Shown here piece by piece: positions 24,411-35,833 of a stretch of 64,000 bases of DNA. Position 1 is the stretch's first letter; every line of letters starts with the position of its first letter. Source of the DNA: Phorcus lineatus (taxonomy: Eukaryota; Mollusca; Gastropoda; Trochida; Trochidae); assembly GCA_921293015.1 (NCBI GenBank), contig OV121090.1, positions 34,631,082 to 34,695,081 on the forward strand, given 5' to 3'. Below the pieces are notes generated by a model. That model made no database searches. It was not told where the DNA came from and worked only from the letters and a program-made list of their open reading frames with translations. Position numbers and translations under genes: made by a program.

Positions 24411-25170
24411 CTATCAATAGAATCTTTAAAAGACAAATACGGCATCAAAGGTACATTTCTGGACTATAATTACTTACTATATATATTGCCTAACGCATGG
24501 AAACATACCCTTACCCACTCTTCTATAGAAATGAATACCAGTTTTATAAATGTTACTGAATGCCAGTTGAATTTGATGAAAACATCCAAAGGCTCTAGAC
24601 TTTTCTATGACATACTTATCTCAACAGACAAATATCCTAACATCTGTAGCAAATGGCAACGTACATTTCCTGAAACTACATTTGATTGGAAAGACACATT
24701 TACAAGATATATGAAGGCAATAAAAGACACTAAATTACTAGATTTTCAATATAGATTTCTTCATGGTAAGAGAATTACTCAGAATGAAAAAGGTTGACAA
24801 TAGCTTATGTTGCTTTTGTAAGAATGTTGATGAGAGTGTTTGTCATGTATACTGGGAATGTGAGGAGACACAAATCTTTTGGAATAATCTACAAATTTGG
24901 CTTAATAATTCATTTCCAACTCCAGTAATATTTTCTAAACCTTTTATCTGGTTTGGTACCCAACACCAAAACAAATTAATTAATCACATCATTATTTCTG
25001 CTAAAAGATACATTTATCTTAGCAATATAAAAAATACATCACTAAACTTAAACATGTATTTAAAAACTTTGAAACAAATTTTGTGTGTGGAAAATTTTAT
25101 TGCAATCAAAAACAATAAAAATCATGATTTTCATAATAAATGGTATGTCCTCTGTCCAGCTCTTGAATGA
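24411..25170 (+). pseudogene. LINE ORF2 C-terminal part with zinc knuckle
   Basis: Translation continues in the RT frame past the stop to about 24797, then needs one frameshift near 24790 (after ITQNEK). The continuing frame carries the conserved CCFC-x8-H-x4-C knuckle (CCFCKNVDESVCHVYWEC), typical of the extreme C-terminus of L1/Tx1-type ORF2 proteins, and ends at 25168-25170. It is followed by a short 3' untranslated stretch and an A-rich tail. Confidence 0.85.
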
Positions 25171-25601
25171 ACATATGTATTCCACGTTGTACTCTTTATT
25201 GTATGTTCTATTCAACATTGCTCATGTTTTCTACATTGCCTATATGTAACTGTATATACACTGGGAACTAATAAAAAAAACATGATTTCGTCTTTTTATC
25301 AAGAACCATAAGCTTTAAATCTTATGTGCACTGCCTCCTTTGGTATAAGGAAAAAATGGTAGATTTAGAGACTCTTAGACCACAAGTGCACTGCCCTAAT
25401 CTTTTAAGTAGTGCATTAAGCCCATGAATGTGTAGTGTACAGACAACTTTCCCGATTTTTAATATAAACTCTAGGTGTTAAATTGGTTACATTACATTAT
25501 GACATTATACAAAAAAAAAGCAAAACAAAAACAAAAAAGCATTAGTTTACGTAATGGGTTGTTGTATATAATTCGAATTACGTGTTTAAACATTTTAAGT
25601 T

Positions 25602-26080
25602 CAGGTCCTCCTTTTACAAAGCTCTATGGGGATCGTAAGGTAACCTTAGTGCAATGTTTAAGAATGGGAGTTGATGATAAAATAATAATGTGGATATTCA
25701 TAAGGCGCACTTTTCCACGCACTAGTAGATACTCAAGCCGCTACCAGCATTATGACCCTGGTCTAACCCAAGCTGACATATTTGTGTCGCTAGAAGGTCA
25801 CCACCAACACACTGCTTTACAAGGTACCCATTTCCTGCTGGGTGAACAGAGGCACATTTTGAACTAAGTCTCTTGACCAAGAAGACACCATACGTATCTT
25901 AACTTTTGTCTCAGTGTGAGGCAGGGAATCAACCCTTCAAACTCTCAGCTTGTCCAGCAATGACGATTTAACCCACCAATCCGACGAGCCACGCCCCATG
26001 TTGCTGAACTTCATTAATAACGATTAGCTGAGCTATGCACAGGACCTTAGTAAAGTTTGTATTGTGAAAGGAGGCCCAGG
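25602..26080. mobile_element. MITE of the 'cctttcacaaagc' family, interrupted
   Basis: Ends are caggtcctccttttacaaag and tattgtgaaaggaggcccagg (imperfect inverted repeats). The left part shares 'gatcgtaaggtaacc' and 'taaccttagtgcaatgtt' with the short hairpin element at 10118-10243. The middle (about 25676-25999) is a SINE insertion that explains the extra length. Confidence 0.65.
25676..25999 (-). mobile_element. tRNA-derived SINE inside the MITE
   Basis: Read on the minus strand from 25999, the head resembles a tRNA gene: GGGGCGTGGCTCGTCGG with box-A-like TGGCTCgtcgG, then GGGTTGATTCCC, close to the box B consensus. It is followed by a body containing 'gtgtcttcttggtcaagaga' and 'cacccagcaggaaatgggta', which I recognise as a conserved SINE body seen in many marine animals, and ends in a (TAA)n-like tail near 25676. 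An internal Pol III promoter is implied by the boxes. The copy is mutated. Confidence 0.6.
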
Positions 26081-27390
26081 AAAGCTTAAGTAAGCAAAGG
26101 TAACGTTTCTCTTTTTGTAATGATATTTTTAGAAAGAATAACATCCAAATAACCAATAGATGAACCCAGGAATGTCGTGATCTGAACCAAGACTGGTCGT
26201 TGCTTGTCATGACACAGTTTATTTAGTAACCACTATTTTCACACTTTTTCAATAAATAGAACGTAGTATTTGTGTGATAATCTGTAAGTTTTTCGTAAGT
26301 CATGAACGCGCAGTAGGGCACCCATTTCAGTCAGTTTTCAGTATATTCCAATAGTCTAAGAGGCCAAAAAGCATGGAAACGTCTGTGAAAAAGGTAAATG
26401 CGTGTTACTCGCTCAGTTTGGATTTCGACTTGATCAAACTAGATTTTAATAAAGCCATGCATTGGAAACTCATTTTAGTGCTTGGCACTTACATTGGTCA
26501 AATAATTACAACAATAAAAAATTCGAAATGTTCATAAGAAACAATGTATGTTGATATCTCTATCGTAGGTATAAATCACAAAACAGAACATTTCAATTTT
26601 TGGTGCAGCATTAGAAAAATGTCGTTATTTATCACGGTGGACATTTAGATTATAAGGTTGGTGAAGATATGGTTCTAAGCAATCGTTATTTACATGTGGA
26701 CTTGACTTTGTAAAATGTCAATTATCAATGAAAACTTTCATTTAGAGAACTTTCGATAGTCTAAATGAGATTGATTGATGGAGCCGATTAAGAAAGTCTA
26801 ACTCGATGTTTTGCAAGTGAATCTGGATTGTTTTAAAGACTTTTTATTGTGTAAAATTTGATTGTATAGACTTTATACTTATAAATTTGTTAACCACACA
26901 TTCTAAATGATTGTTAGGAAGTTAAAGCTAGCTAGCCAATCGAATCTTTAAATGGCACCGTTGGCAATCCATCGATACTTGTATTGTAATATGTAGTTAT
27001 TACCTGGGAAAAGCCTGGCTTTAACAGTCTTCGGGATGGAATACGCACTCGGATCGATAAGTTTCTTTTCTTTCCCTCAAATGTATACGCGGTTATTGGT
27101 TCCAACAATTTGATTCTCGTCAATAAAGATTACTTTCTTCCAAAACTTGTCAAAAGATTCTCTTTCCACTCTAGATCTCCATAACCAGTTGATCACTATA
27201 CATGTGGTCTTCATCACACCCTGACTACAACTGTCTTCTTCGTAATACGCTAGTAAAAGCGTTAAACATGCAATTCCCTTTTAATTATTCTTCTTGAGCC
27301 AAGCTGGTATCTTGCCGAATCGAAATCAATAGTAGCATCTTCCTAGTATTTATCTCCTGTTCTGGGTCGCGAGTCTGAAGAGCGAGGTAT
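26081..27390. other. Gene-less interval
   Basis: AT-rich DNA with no supportable ORF, RNA gene or repeat beyond short chance matches. I see nothing in it. Confidence 0.45.
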
Positions 27391-27560
27391 CGATGTTCCG
27401 TGCAATCTGGGAATGATCACAATCTGCAGATTGTTCGCTCACAATCTGCAGATTGTTCGAACAATCTAGGAATTTTTTTCATTCCTAGATTGTTTAAACA
27501 ATCTGCAGATTGTGAGACCTGAACAATCTGGGAATGATCACAATCTGGGAATTTGATTGG
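27391..27560. repeat. Left palindromic terminal module
   Basis: Contains three copies of the 16-bp perfect palindrome ACAATCTGCAGATTGT, linked by ttcgaa, ctc and tttaa, and an ACAATCTAGGAAT...ATTCCTAGATTGT pair separated by tttttttc. It ends with acctgaacaatctgggaatg and atcacaatctgggaattt. The mirror image is at 31310-31470. Confidence 0.85.
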
Positions 27561-27654
27561 TTATAGTATAGTATGCATTATAACATGAGAATTGTCTAGT
27601 TTATTTAGTTTTTTCTTTGTGTATGCATCCAAATGATGGAGAATAGTTGTCAAG

Positions 27655-27950
27655 CCATAGATTGTGACAGGTTCATAGCTCGCCTATATATATAAAATGA
27701 CGGAGTATTGGGTTCGATTCCTGGATTGTGAAGGGCTTACAGATGGACATTATATCAAACTGAGAGGGAATATGGGTCAATTCTCAGATGGTGTAGGGCT
27801 CATAGCTCGCCTATCTATATGTCAAACTGAGGGAGTATATGGTTCGATTCCTAGATTGTGAAGGGCTCACAGCGCGTCTATATGTCAACCTGAGGGAGTA
27901 TAGGGGTCGATTCCTAGATTATGAAGGGCATTGCGCTTGTCTTTGTGATT
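27655..27950 (-). repeat. Satellite array, about 5 units, minus orientation
   Basis: Units of 63-67 bp read 'gggctcatagctcgcctat', 'atgtcaaactgagggagtat' and 'gttcgattcctagattgtg'. This is the reverse complement of the long array at 29685-31260. Confidence 0.85.
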
Positions 27951-28054
27951 TATTTAGCTAGTAGAGGATTCAATTCACATATTGTGAATATGTGGAGGTA
28001 GAAAACTAAATTTGTATATTGATTCTGCAATCTAGATTTTCATTAATCATAGTT

Positions 28055-28185
28055 TGCGGTAACCCGTATAACACTGTTTGGAGGGTGTTACTATTTATGT
28101 TCAAATTTCAAATTTTCAATTTTTGAATTTGAAAATTTTGAAATTTGAAAATACTATTTATGTAGAAGTAAGAATTATTTCTTAT
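28055..28185 (-). pseudogene. LINE fragment split by a micro-palindrome
   Basis: Minus-strand match to the 3' coding end of the LINE at 52729-53706: 'tataacac.gtttggagg.tgt' and 'tagaagta.g.attatttct' correspond to 52823-52880. It is interrupted by the hairpin insertion at 28101-28151. Confidence 0.65.
28089..28163. repeat. 51-bp palindrome flanked by 12-bp direct repeats
   Basis: Positions 28101-28151 (ttcaaatttcaaattttcaa... and its near mirror) form a palindrome of AAATTT/TTTGAA blocks. It is flanked by identical TACTATTTATGT at 28089-28100 and 28152-28163. The homologous LINE at about 52850 has one 'catttatatagaag' and no palindrome, so the palindrome plus one flank copy is an insertion. 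Confidence 0.8.
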
Positions 28186-29129
28186 ATGTGTAAAAGGTTT
28201 GCATACGGAAATCAATAGATAACAATTCACAATGAAAAGTAAACTTAATATCTGAAAAGTTTATTACACTGAAATTTAATTCTTTATTCTCGCTTATTTG
28301 ACTTAAGTTAGGTTAATTGAGCATAATTACTATCACTATCAACACAAAACACCACATACCTTTGGTATGAATTACTTGCATAGACACTTACACTTACAAG
28401 GTACAATGAAGGAAATAGTCTCGTGATGCTAAAAAAAAGTTTTAAAAATCAAAGATAACAAACTCTGATCCTTATATTCATTGTTCATTATGGAAACTTG
28501 ATAACTTTTTCCCTCATTTTCTTCCTGGACCGTGACATTGAAACTTTTTATTCGAACGACGCATAAATCGGAAAGGTTCTCAATCTTTTGAGTTTGGATA
28601 TGAACAGATTTTAATTATATGAATTTATAAAAAATTATTATACTCGAACAGTTAACATTTTGTGTTGTCGTGAATAATTAGACCAGATGTCTAGCTGGGT
28701 CTGCTTATCAAAGCAACGTGTCACTGTGTCGCGTCTCCACTCAGCCTTGCGCGTAAATTCGCGTACAATCACATTAACTTCCTCTCTGTAATTTGATGTT
28801 TATCATGGGGCAAATACTTATGCAATAATGAATTGACTGGATTAAAATGTTTAATTGCTCTTCGGTCACACTATGGTCAACATTTTGACACATGTTATTT
28901 CTTTAACGTTTTTAATAGTTTCCGTTATATCGGTTTGTGAAATTAACAAAAAAATGTTTTATTTGATTTATTTATCATGTGTTCATGATTCAATATTTTA
29001 AGAATATTTTGATATGGAGTGGATCATTTACTACGCTGCAAGAAGAGTCATATAATGGCATCGTCTCTCCTCCGTGCTGCCACCACAGTGACGGGAGTGG
29101 CAAACAACTAATTTCATCTGTGTGATTTG
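28186..29129. other. Unplaced central sequence of the compound element
   Basis: No ORF or recognisable repeat seen. Confidence 0.4.
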
Positions 29130-29605
29130 AACAGTATTTAATTTTCATGAAACATGTAATACACAACATTCAGAATATATATATTCAAAAAGGAAACTGA
29201 AGGATTAGCAAACAGGCAGCAAATGCCTATATAAATGTTTCTTATGAAACAAACAAGAAACGATTAAGATATCAGGTACATTGGTGAAAATATATATTTG
29301 CAATTATTCTTACTAAAATCAAATTCATATAAAGCATTCTCTACCTTTGCATTTGGTACAGATTTAATTAAAGAGCTATAAAAATCGGATGGTATCATTT
29401 ATGAAATGATACACAGATATTATTACGGATTCGATAGCACTCTGTGACAAGAATATGTCGCCGCTCAAGATAGATTTTAATGTTCTATCGTTTTTTAAAA
29501 AGTATTGATTTGATCGGAATCTATCATATAGTGGGCATTTAAAGAAGTAATGAAAAGGATCCTCCCGAATGTTTCCACAAGAGCAGGCGGGATTTACTAA
29601 CAAAG
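29130..29605 (-). pseudogene. 5'-truncated LINE 3' end
   Basis: The minus-strand frame 29376-29603 gives 75 residues with the C-terminal knuckle CSCG-x8-H-x4-CPLY (CSCGNIREDPFHYFFKCPLY), as in the LINE at 52.7-53.7 kb and with an end (IISVYHFINDT) shared with the relic at 50.1-50.5 kb. The following 3' untranslated region (29130-29375) matches 50150-50340 closely ('aaacaggcagcaaatgc', 'caggtacattggtg'). Upstream coding sequence is missing. Confidence 0.8.
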
Positions 29606-29684
29606 ATAAGTGGACTTAGGTTATTTTCAATGTATAAACATGCTTCTATACCCCCGTATATATGACGTTAAGACGACCTAAGAG

Positions 29685-31260
29685 CCCTTCACAATCTGAG
29701 AATAGACTCTTATACCCTATCAGTTTAATAAATAACAAGCTATGAGCCATTCACAATCTCAGAATTCACTCCTATACACTCTCAGTTTAAATATAGATTA
29801 ACTGTGAGCCCTTCATAATCTGGGAATCAACCCCTATACCCCCTAAGTTTGACATATAGGCGAGTTGTGAGCTCTTCACAATCTGAGAATCGACCTCTAT
29901 ACTCCGTCAGTTTGATTTATAGGCGAGCTATGAGCCCTTCACAATCTGAGAATCGATCCTTATACTCCCTCAGATTGACATATAGGCGAGTTGTGTTCAC
30001 AATCTAGGAAGCGGCCCATATACTCCCAGAGTTTGACACGAGCTATGAGCCCTTCACAATCTGAGAATCGATCTCTATAATCCGTCAGTTTGATTTATAG
30101 GCGAGCTATGATCCCTTCACAATCTAGGAATCGATCCCTATACTCCGTCAGTTCGACAGATAGGCGAGTTGTGAGCCCTTCACAATCTGAGAATCGACCT
30201 CTATACTCCGTCAGTTTGACAGATAGGCGAGCTATGAGCCCTTTATAATCTAGGAATCGATCCCTATACTCCGTCAGTTTGACAGATAGGCGAGTTGTGA
30301 GCCCTTCACAATCTGAGAATCGACCCCTATACCCCCTCAGTTAGACTTTAAGGCGAGCGGTGAGCCCTTCACAATCTAGGAATCGGCCCCTATACTCCGT
30401 CAGTTTGACATATAGGCGAAAGGTGAGCCCTTCACAATCTGAGAATCGACTCCTATATACCCTCTCAGTTTAGATAAAGGTGAGCTATGAGCCCTTCACA
30501 ATCTAGGAGTCAACCCTTACATCCCCTAAGTTTGACATAAAGACGAGCTGAATGTCCTTCACAATCTGGGAATCGGCCCCTATACTGCGTCAGTTTGATT
30601 TATAGGCGAGCTGTGAGCCCTTTACAATCTAAGAATCGACTGCTATACCCTCTCAGTTTGACACATAGGCGAGTTGTGAGCTCTTTAAATCTAAGAATCG
30701 ACCTCTATACTCCGTCAGTTTGATTTATAGGCGAGCTTTGAGCCCTTCACAATCTGAGGAACGATCCCTATGCTCCATCAGTTTGACATTGGGCGAGTTG
30801 TGAGCCCTTCACAATCTAGGACTCGGCCCCTATGCTCCCTCAGTTTGATATAAAGCCGATCTCACAGCCCTTCACAATCTGAGAATCTACTGCTATACCC
30901 TCTCAGTTTAAATAAAGGTGAGCTGAGAGCCCTTCACAATCTTGGAATCGACCCCTATACCCCCTCAGTTTGATATAAAAACGAGCTATGAGCCCTTCAC
31001 AATCTGAGAATCGATCTCTATACTCCGCGGCCGTCCGTTTGACATATAGGCGAAATGTGAGCCCTTCACAATCTGAGAATCGACTGCTATACACTCTTAG
31101 TTTAAATAAAGGTGAGCTGTGAGCCCTTCACAATCTGGGAATTGACCCCTTAAGTCGCTCAGTTTGACATAAAGACGAGCTATGAGCCCTTCACAATCAT
31201 AACCACTCATTTTGAGAAAGAGACAAGCTGATTGCTCATCACAATCTAGGAATTGCTAAA
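29685..31260 (+). repeat. 63-bp satellite array, about 26 units
   Basis: Units read 'gagcccttcacaatctagg', 'aatcgacccctatactcc', 'ctcagtttgacatatagg' and 'cgagctgt'. Variation between units is moderate (ctgag/ctagg/ctggg; tatagg/taaagg). Reverse-complemented, each unit carries AGCTCGCCTAT and GGGTCGATTCC, resembling tRNA box A and box B about 35 nt apart. A 63-codon frame within it (30903-31094) is only repeat read-through. Confidence 0.9.
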
Positions 31261-31309
31261 TAGAAAGACCTTAATAAGCTAGATAATTCCCTTTTTATAA
31301 TGATGAAAA

Positions 31310-31470
31310 TACTATTAAATTCCCAGATTGTGATCATTCCCAGATTGTTCAGGCCGCACAATCTGCAGATTGTTTAAACAATCTAGGAATTCCTAGATTG
31401 TGAGCAAACAATCTGCAGATTGTTCGAACAATCTGCAGATTGTGATATACCCCAGATTGTTCGTAACATC
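31310..31470. repeat. Right palindromic terminal module
   Basis: Mirror of 27391-27560. Three ACAATCTGCAGATTGT palindromes and one perfect 24-bp palindrome (ACAATCTAGGAA joined to its own reverse complement) lie between 'cccagattgtgatcattccc' and the end 'cagattgttcgtaacatc'. Confidence 0.85.
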
Positions 31471-34400
31471 ACCACCAATGACGATCAGGCATGTCTTTGG
31501 ATGTTTGATACTGAATCTGTTCCCTGAATTTTGCTACAAAGCTACATATGGTAGACTTGTAAATCCGAAGTCAGTCAACACAAGTTTAATACTTACCCCT
31601 TCTTCTTTTAACTTCATCGCTATGTCTTTTACAGCAATACAGTGTTTTTTTCGATCTCCTACCAATGATTGTTAGGATTATCGAAGGATTTTGATGTTTT
31701 AGAAAAAGTGACATTTTCAACGACGTCATGTCCAAATAGTTCGAAATGCTAGAACTCTGGAAAGAAGTTTTGGAGAAACGTTAATGTGTAAAGCCATGTA
31801 TTTTTATGTCATAGGGGATAAAGGTTGCCCTTATGGATTTGCTATCTAAAATTAGCTTGAATAATATGCAAAGACAAAAAAATACATCACGACGGTCACA
31901 TTCGAGGGTCACAATAGACTGATTACAAACCTTGACCTGTTGAAATGCGAAACCCCATTCAATAAACACTCAACTCTTTAATTGACAGTTTTGTAGTAGC
32001 CTTAACGATACTTGAAGATCATCCAGGATTTCAAAATTAAATCGCATAAACCAAGTGTATATCGAATTACATTCGCTTTTTCCTTTAGATTCAGATAATG
32101 TCACGATTTCACCGTCAAATGGTGCATTTTAATTAGGTTTGGCTTTTATAAGAGCGCACTCAATCACACGTGTTACTGCTTCAAAACTGTTACCTTAGTG
32201 CACTCAAAACTAGTTAGCAACAACGTACCCACTGAAACGGTTTGATAAGAGAACATGGATCACGTGTTATATATTCAGACTCTTAGTATATTTGAATCAA
32301 TGGCGATGACGTCACTCTACTGTTTGAACTTCAGATTAAATTCAAGAATCCACTGCTCATTGACAGTTCGGGACAGGAGAGATGTGAGGTTTCATCGATT
32401 TGAATAAAACCTGTTCGTATAAATGAAAAAACTGACCTCGCCAAGGCTTGCAAAATTCAATATATATTCCAAATATATGATATTTCCAATCCAAAGACAC
32501 ACCCGCATGACAATCTAAATTTATTTTTTCCGAAAAAAGAAGTTATATTAACAGCACTGACGCATGCCAGTATGTCGTGTATAGATTATGTATTATATTA
32601 AAGATTATGCATATCTTTCGCTATTATTAACGATCTGCACTCAAATGTTAAAAAAATTATTCGACTGGAAGTATTCAATGCAACAAAGTATAGATCCGCG
32701 ATATCAACAATAACGTCAACTGTTGCATACAATCAAAAAATCAGTAGCCGCGATGGTTAGCTACACAGCAATGTTTATACTTAGTATAGAGAATCGGCGA
32801 AGAAACAGATGTAACTTAATGATTTATAAGATTTTAAAACATAGTTATTCAAATAATTTAGGTTACAATACTTTTTAACAGTTTTGGTTAGAAAGTAAAA
32901 CTTTAAAAAGAGCTTTTGAACTGCTTATTTGACAATGATGGTGTCTTATATATTGCAATTCTTTCCATTGAATTCCAAACAGCAGAGTCAAAGAAACAGT
33001 ATGCTACCACGCCTTTCATCTGAGCAATTTGAAGTTAAGGCTCACAAAATTCTGAGTTTATTTCTTGTTATGTTACATATAATTCCTCATATCAAACTTA
33101 AGACCGCAAGACAGTTGACTGTTTAATATGCGCCAAAGCACGGATATAAAACATGATAAACAAGGAACACCTCTTAGAAATTTGTCCCTTAAACAATGTG
33201 CCCTTAATGCTTAATACTTTTGTTTAATTTTCAAAGAGATAGGTGCAGCAGTTCTTGAGATATCGTGCCAACATCCTGGTCAAAGTCTCGCAGTACTCAC
33301 CTAGAAAATGAAGTAAAGGTCTCCACTAAAGTCTGATTCTAAATTAGATATTGTCCGAACAAACATTTTTTTAGAATTGTCAAAGTCTCGTAATGACTTT
33401 GAAAATAACGTCACCGTAATCGTATTCCCCAATAGAAGACTGGTATGAAATCTTGGGGGATCATGAGAAATCGCGGTAACAAGAATAGCTCGGACGGAAG
33501 TTTTTCGCGATTCGCAGCGGCGGGGAACAATTATCAAGACCTTGGGTGTCATTCAGGGAGAACTTGAAGACTCCGTGAAATTAAGGTGTATTAGAAATCT
33601 TTGTCTCATTAACAACATCAAGTAAAACCTTTTAAGAATCACTCTCAAATAGTTTGGAGACATCCGAATCAGATTGCAGTATCTATGTAATGAAATCCAA
33701 CTATTATGTCTAGCTTCAGTCCCTGTTCCATAAGAGAAAGGCACGTGACCGCTCTTAACCGTATTTCATATTTCATTGAAGGATTTACTACGGAAGTAGC
33801 TCTTGATGTTACCAAGTAGCATACTCCTTAAGCTTTCCCTTGATCGATTTCTTCCTGTGTGTTTTGGGCTTGACTGTTCTTTCAATCTTATTTTCAGATA
33901 AAGAAAGATTTTCATCGAACTAGCCATATTTAATGTTTTCAATAATCACAAGCATTATATCGAATTAAGAGTGATAATTAAAAACATTTTATTATATGAT
34001 TGACCATGTTTAATCAAACAACAACTTTCATGTGGAATTTTGTCCGTTCCACAACCGCTGTATATCAAAAACATATCAAATCATATATAAAATTGTCATC
34101 ATGTTTACAATTTCACAGCAAACGCTACATGGAATCAACATTGCGCAAGAGTTAAATAATGATTTCTTACAACAAAAAAGTGAGAATGCATCTCATACCC
34201 TTTCCTAGCCTGGAATCCTCAAAGTGTCATTGAAGTTTTTTATTTCTGAAACAGGTTTTGATTGCAAGGGGTACTGTGTCCTAGTCATAACGTAGGTGAT
34301 CGCTGTAAGTGAAGTTCAGCAACAACAGCCGCGGATCGCTGGGCGTATGGGTTCATTTATTTATTTAGAGTTCAAATGTTGAGTCAAACGCTGAGGAAAG

Positions 34401-34592
34401 GTGGCTCTTTTTACCCCGTAATATGATGGAGAACCCGGTTTTGATTTTATGGCAGTTTGACAGATAACCAGAAAGCGCTAAATCGGCTGCTTGGTTACAT
34501 ACTCCAAAGAAGTGGAGAATAAAAAAAGGACCCTTGTTTGTCCTTTCCACAAGGGTGAGAATCTGTGAGTGCTTTGAACAGGACCTTTGGTT
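31471..34592. other. Gene-less interval
   Basis: Several frames of 60-90 codons on both strands (for example 31400-31675, 33301-33552, 33553-33744) show no domain, codon pattern or splice context that I can defend. No repeat of note. Confidence 0.45.
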
Positions 34593-34859
34593 GAACTACA
34601 AGCCAAAGAAAACTTAAAACAAGCCTCCTTTGCAGACTGGAATAAATATATTTTGATGTATGTTTCCTCTATTATGAAATATCATAGAGCCTGATTGGCT
34701 CCATAACATTATAAGATTACATATTAAAAGCATTCTCTAACAAGGTCTGGAAGTTAAATCGTTCGTGGTAACAGAAGAAATATTTCGCGACAAAATAGAC
34801 GAGTATGATTTGGATTTGTATAATGTTCTGCGTTTTTAAGTATCAGCTTGATGAAAGTT
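34593..34859 (+). repeat. Direct repeat, first copy
   Basis: Starts gaactacaagccaaagaaaa and ends agcttgatgaaagtt. Nearly identical to 35834-36123, which has about 20 extra bases (gaaaattctaggttgcatg) after 'cgttcgtggtaa'. Ends lack the TG...CA form of an LTR. Confidence 0.85.
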
Positions 34860-35216
34860 GCGATTGATTCCTTTTAAAACGAAATCGATGATTGCACATA
34901 AATTTTGATTTGCTTTAAAATGTTTGAAGTTGGTAAACATGTAAATGACTTCAAATATTATTTTTCACTAAAAGATCTGCAGACCTGAAAGGCCCGATGG
35001 GCTTATGACATGGGATAATGCCAATCCATCCGTAAACTTATCGCTTTTTCAACTTCTCGCTTCTAATGACCAACTCACATTAAGACGGTGAAATCTTACG
35101 TACTGGTACCGTTGGCAATGGGGATTGTGAATTGTAGATTTTTACAATTTTGAGAGCCATTATAAGTGTCACCAGGGCCAGACCCTAAAAACCTTCTTTC
35201 TTCCCATTAATCATCC

Positions 35217-35567
35217 TGCTACATCAGCGTAATTGAATCTGCTGATCGAGCTACTTCCATAAACCCTGATCTCATTCAAGCCAAATCATTCGTGCGGCTG
35301 GCGCGGCTAGATATTCGTGGCTATGCTCACCTATTATTTTTTCAGGCAATGAATGTCGTTAATTAAGACGCATGAAGCCACTAGCTTTAACTCAACGGAA
35401 TTTTTCATCCGGGTTGTGCCGCTGTTGCTGAATGCGAGTCGTCTTATTGGCGGGTCAGATCTAGATAGCTAGTGTTACGAGGGTTTTGGCTTGAATGAGA
35501 TCAGGGTATATGGGAGGAGCACGATCAGCGGATTCAATTACGCGGATTCAATTACGCTGATGTAGCA
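35217..35567. mobile_element. MITE with about 65-bp inverted repeats
   Basis: Left arm 35217-35284 (tgctacatcagcgtaattga ... ccctgatctcattcaagcc) pairs with right arm 35485-35567 (ggcttgaatgagatcaggg ... attacgctgatgtagca). The right arm carries a local duplication of 'attcaattacgc'. The terminal 'acatcagcgta' motif recurs across the window. Non-coding. Confidence 0.8.
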
Positions 35568-35833
35568 GTATGCCCATGAACTGAAAAGGCTAGAAAAATG
35601 AAATATTGTTTATAGACTCCTCATATCATGACGAGTAATGACTGTAGATTTGAGGACCATCTGGCCCCTAATGAGCCCAGACCCTAAAATCTACATTCAT
35701 CTTCTCATGATTCAAAAAGGCTCTAAATTTGAAATATTGTGTATAAACTCCATACGCCTCGGGGATATGATGAACCTGGGACCTCATTAAGGGCAACAGT
35801 AGTCACACACTCGTAACTATTTAGATACCTTCG

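Larger units (their letters stand above)
21216..25282 (+). mobile_element. Decayed L1/Tx1-like LINE
   Basis: The element runs from a C/T-rich homopolymer stretch (about 21216-21262) through endonuclease, reverse transcriptase and C-terminal cysteine/histidine parts to a short A-rich 3' end (actaataaaaaaaac, about 25269-25283). No ORF1 (RNA-binding protein) is present upstream, so the copy is 5'-truncated or the family lacks it. The ORF2-like frame is interrupted by at least two in-frame stops and about four frameshifts, several in A-runs; it is not functional. The 5' limit is approximate and I found no clear target-site duplication. Confidence 0.85.
27391..31470. mobile_element. Compound inverted-repeat element with palindromic ends and satellite arrays
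   Basis: The two ends mirror each other: left gatgttccgtgcaatctggg, right (reverse complement) gatgttacgaacaatctggg. Inside each lies a module of palindromes (27391-27560 and 31310-31470), then a satellite array whose orientation flips between the two sides (27655-27950 and 29685-31260). The centre holds non-LTR retrotransposon debris and sequence I cannot place. No transposase is present, so it would be non-autonomous. It could equally be a satellite locus with an inversion. No convincing target duplication seen. Confidence 0.65.

Noticed and set aside
27391-31470. CRISPR-like array at 29.7-31.3 kb
   Set aside because: Regular 63-bp units vary throughout with no alternation of constant repeats and unique spacers; it is an ordinary eukaryotic satellite.
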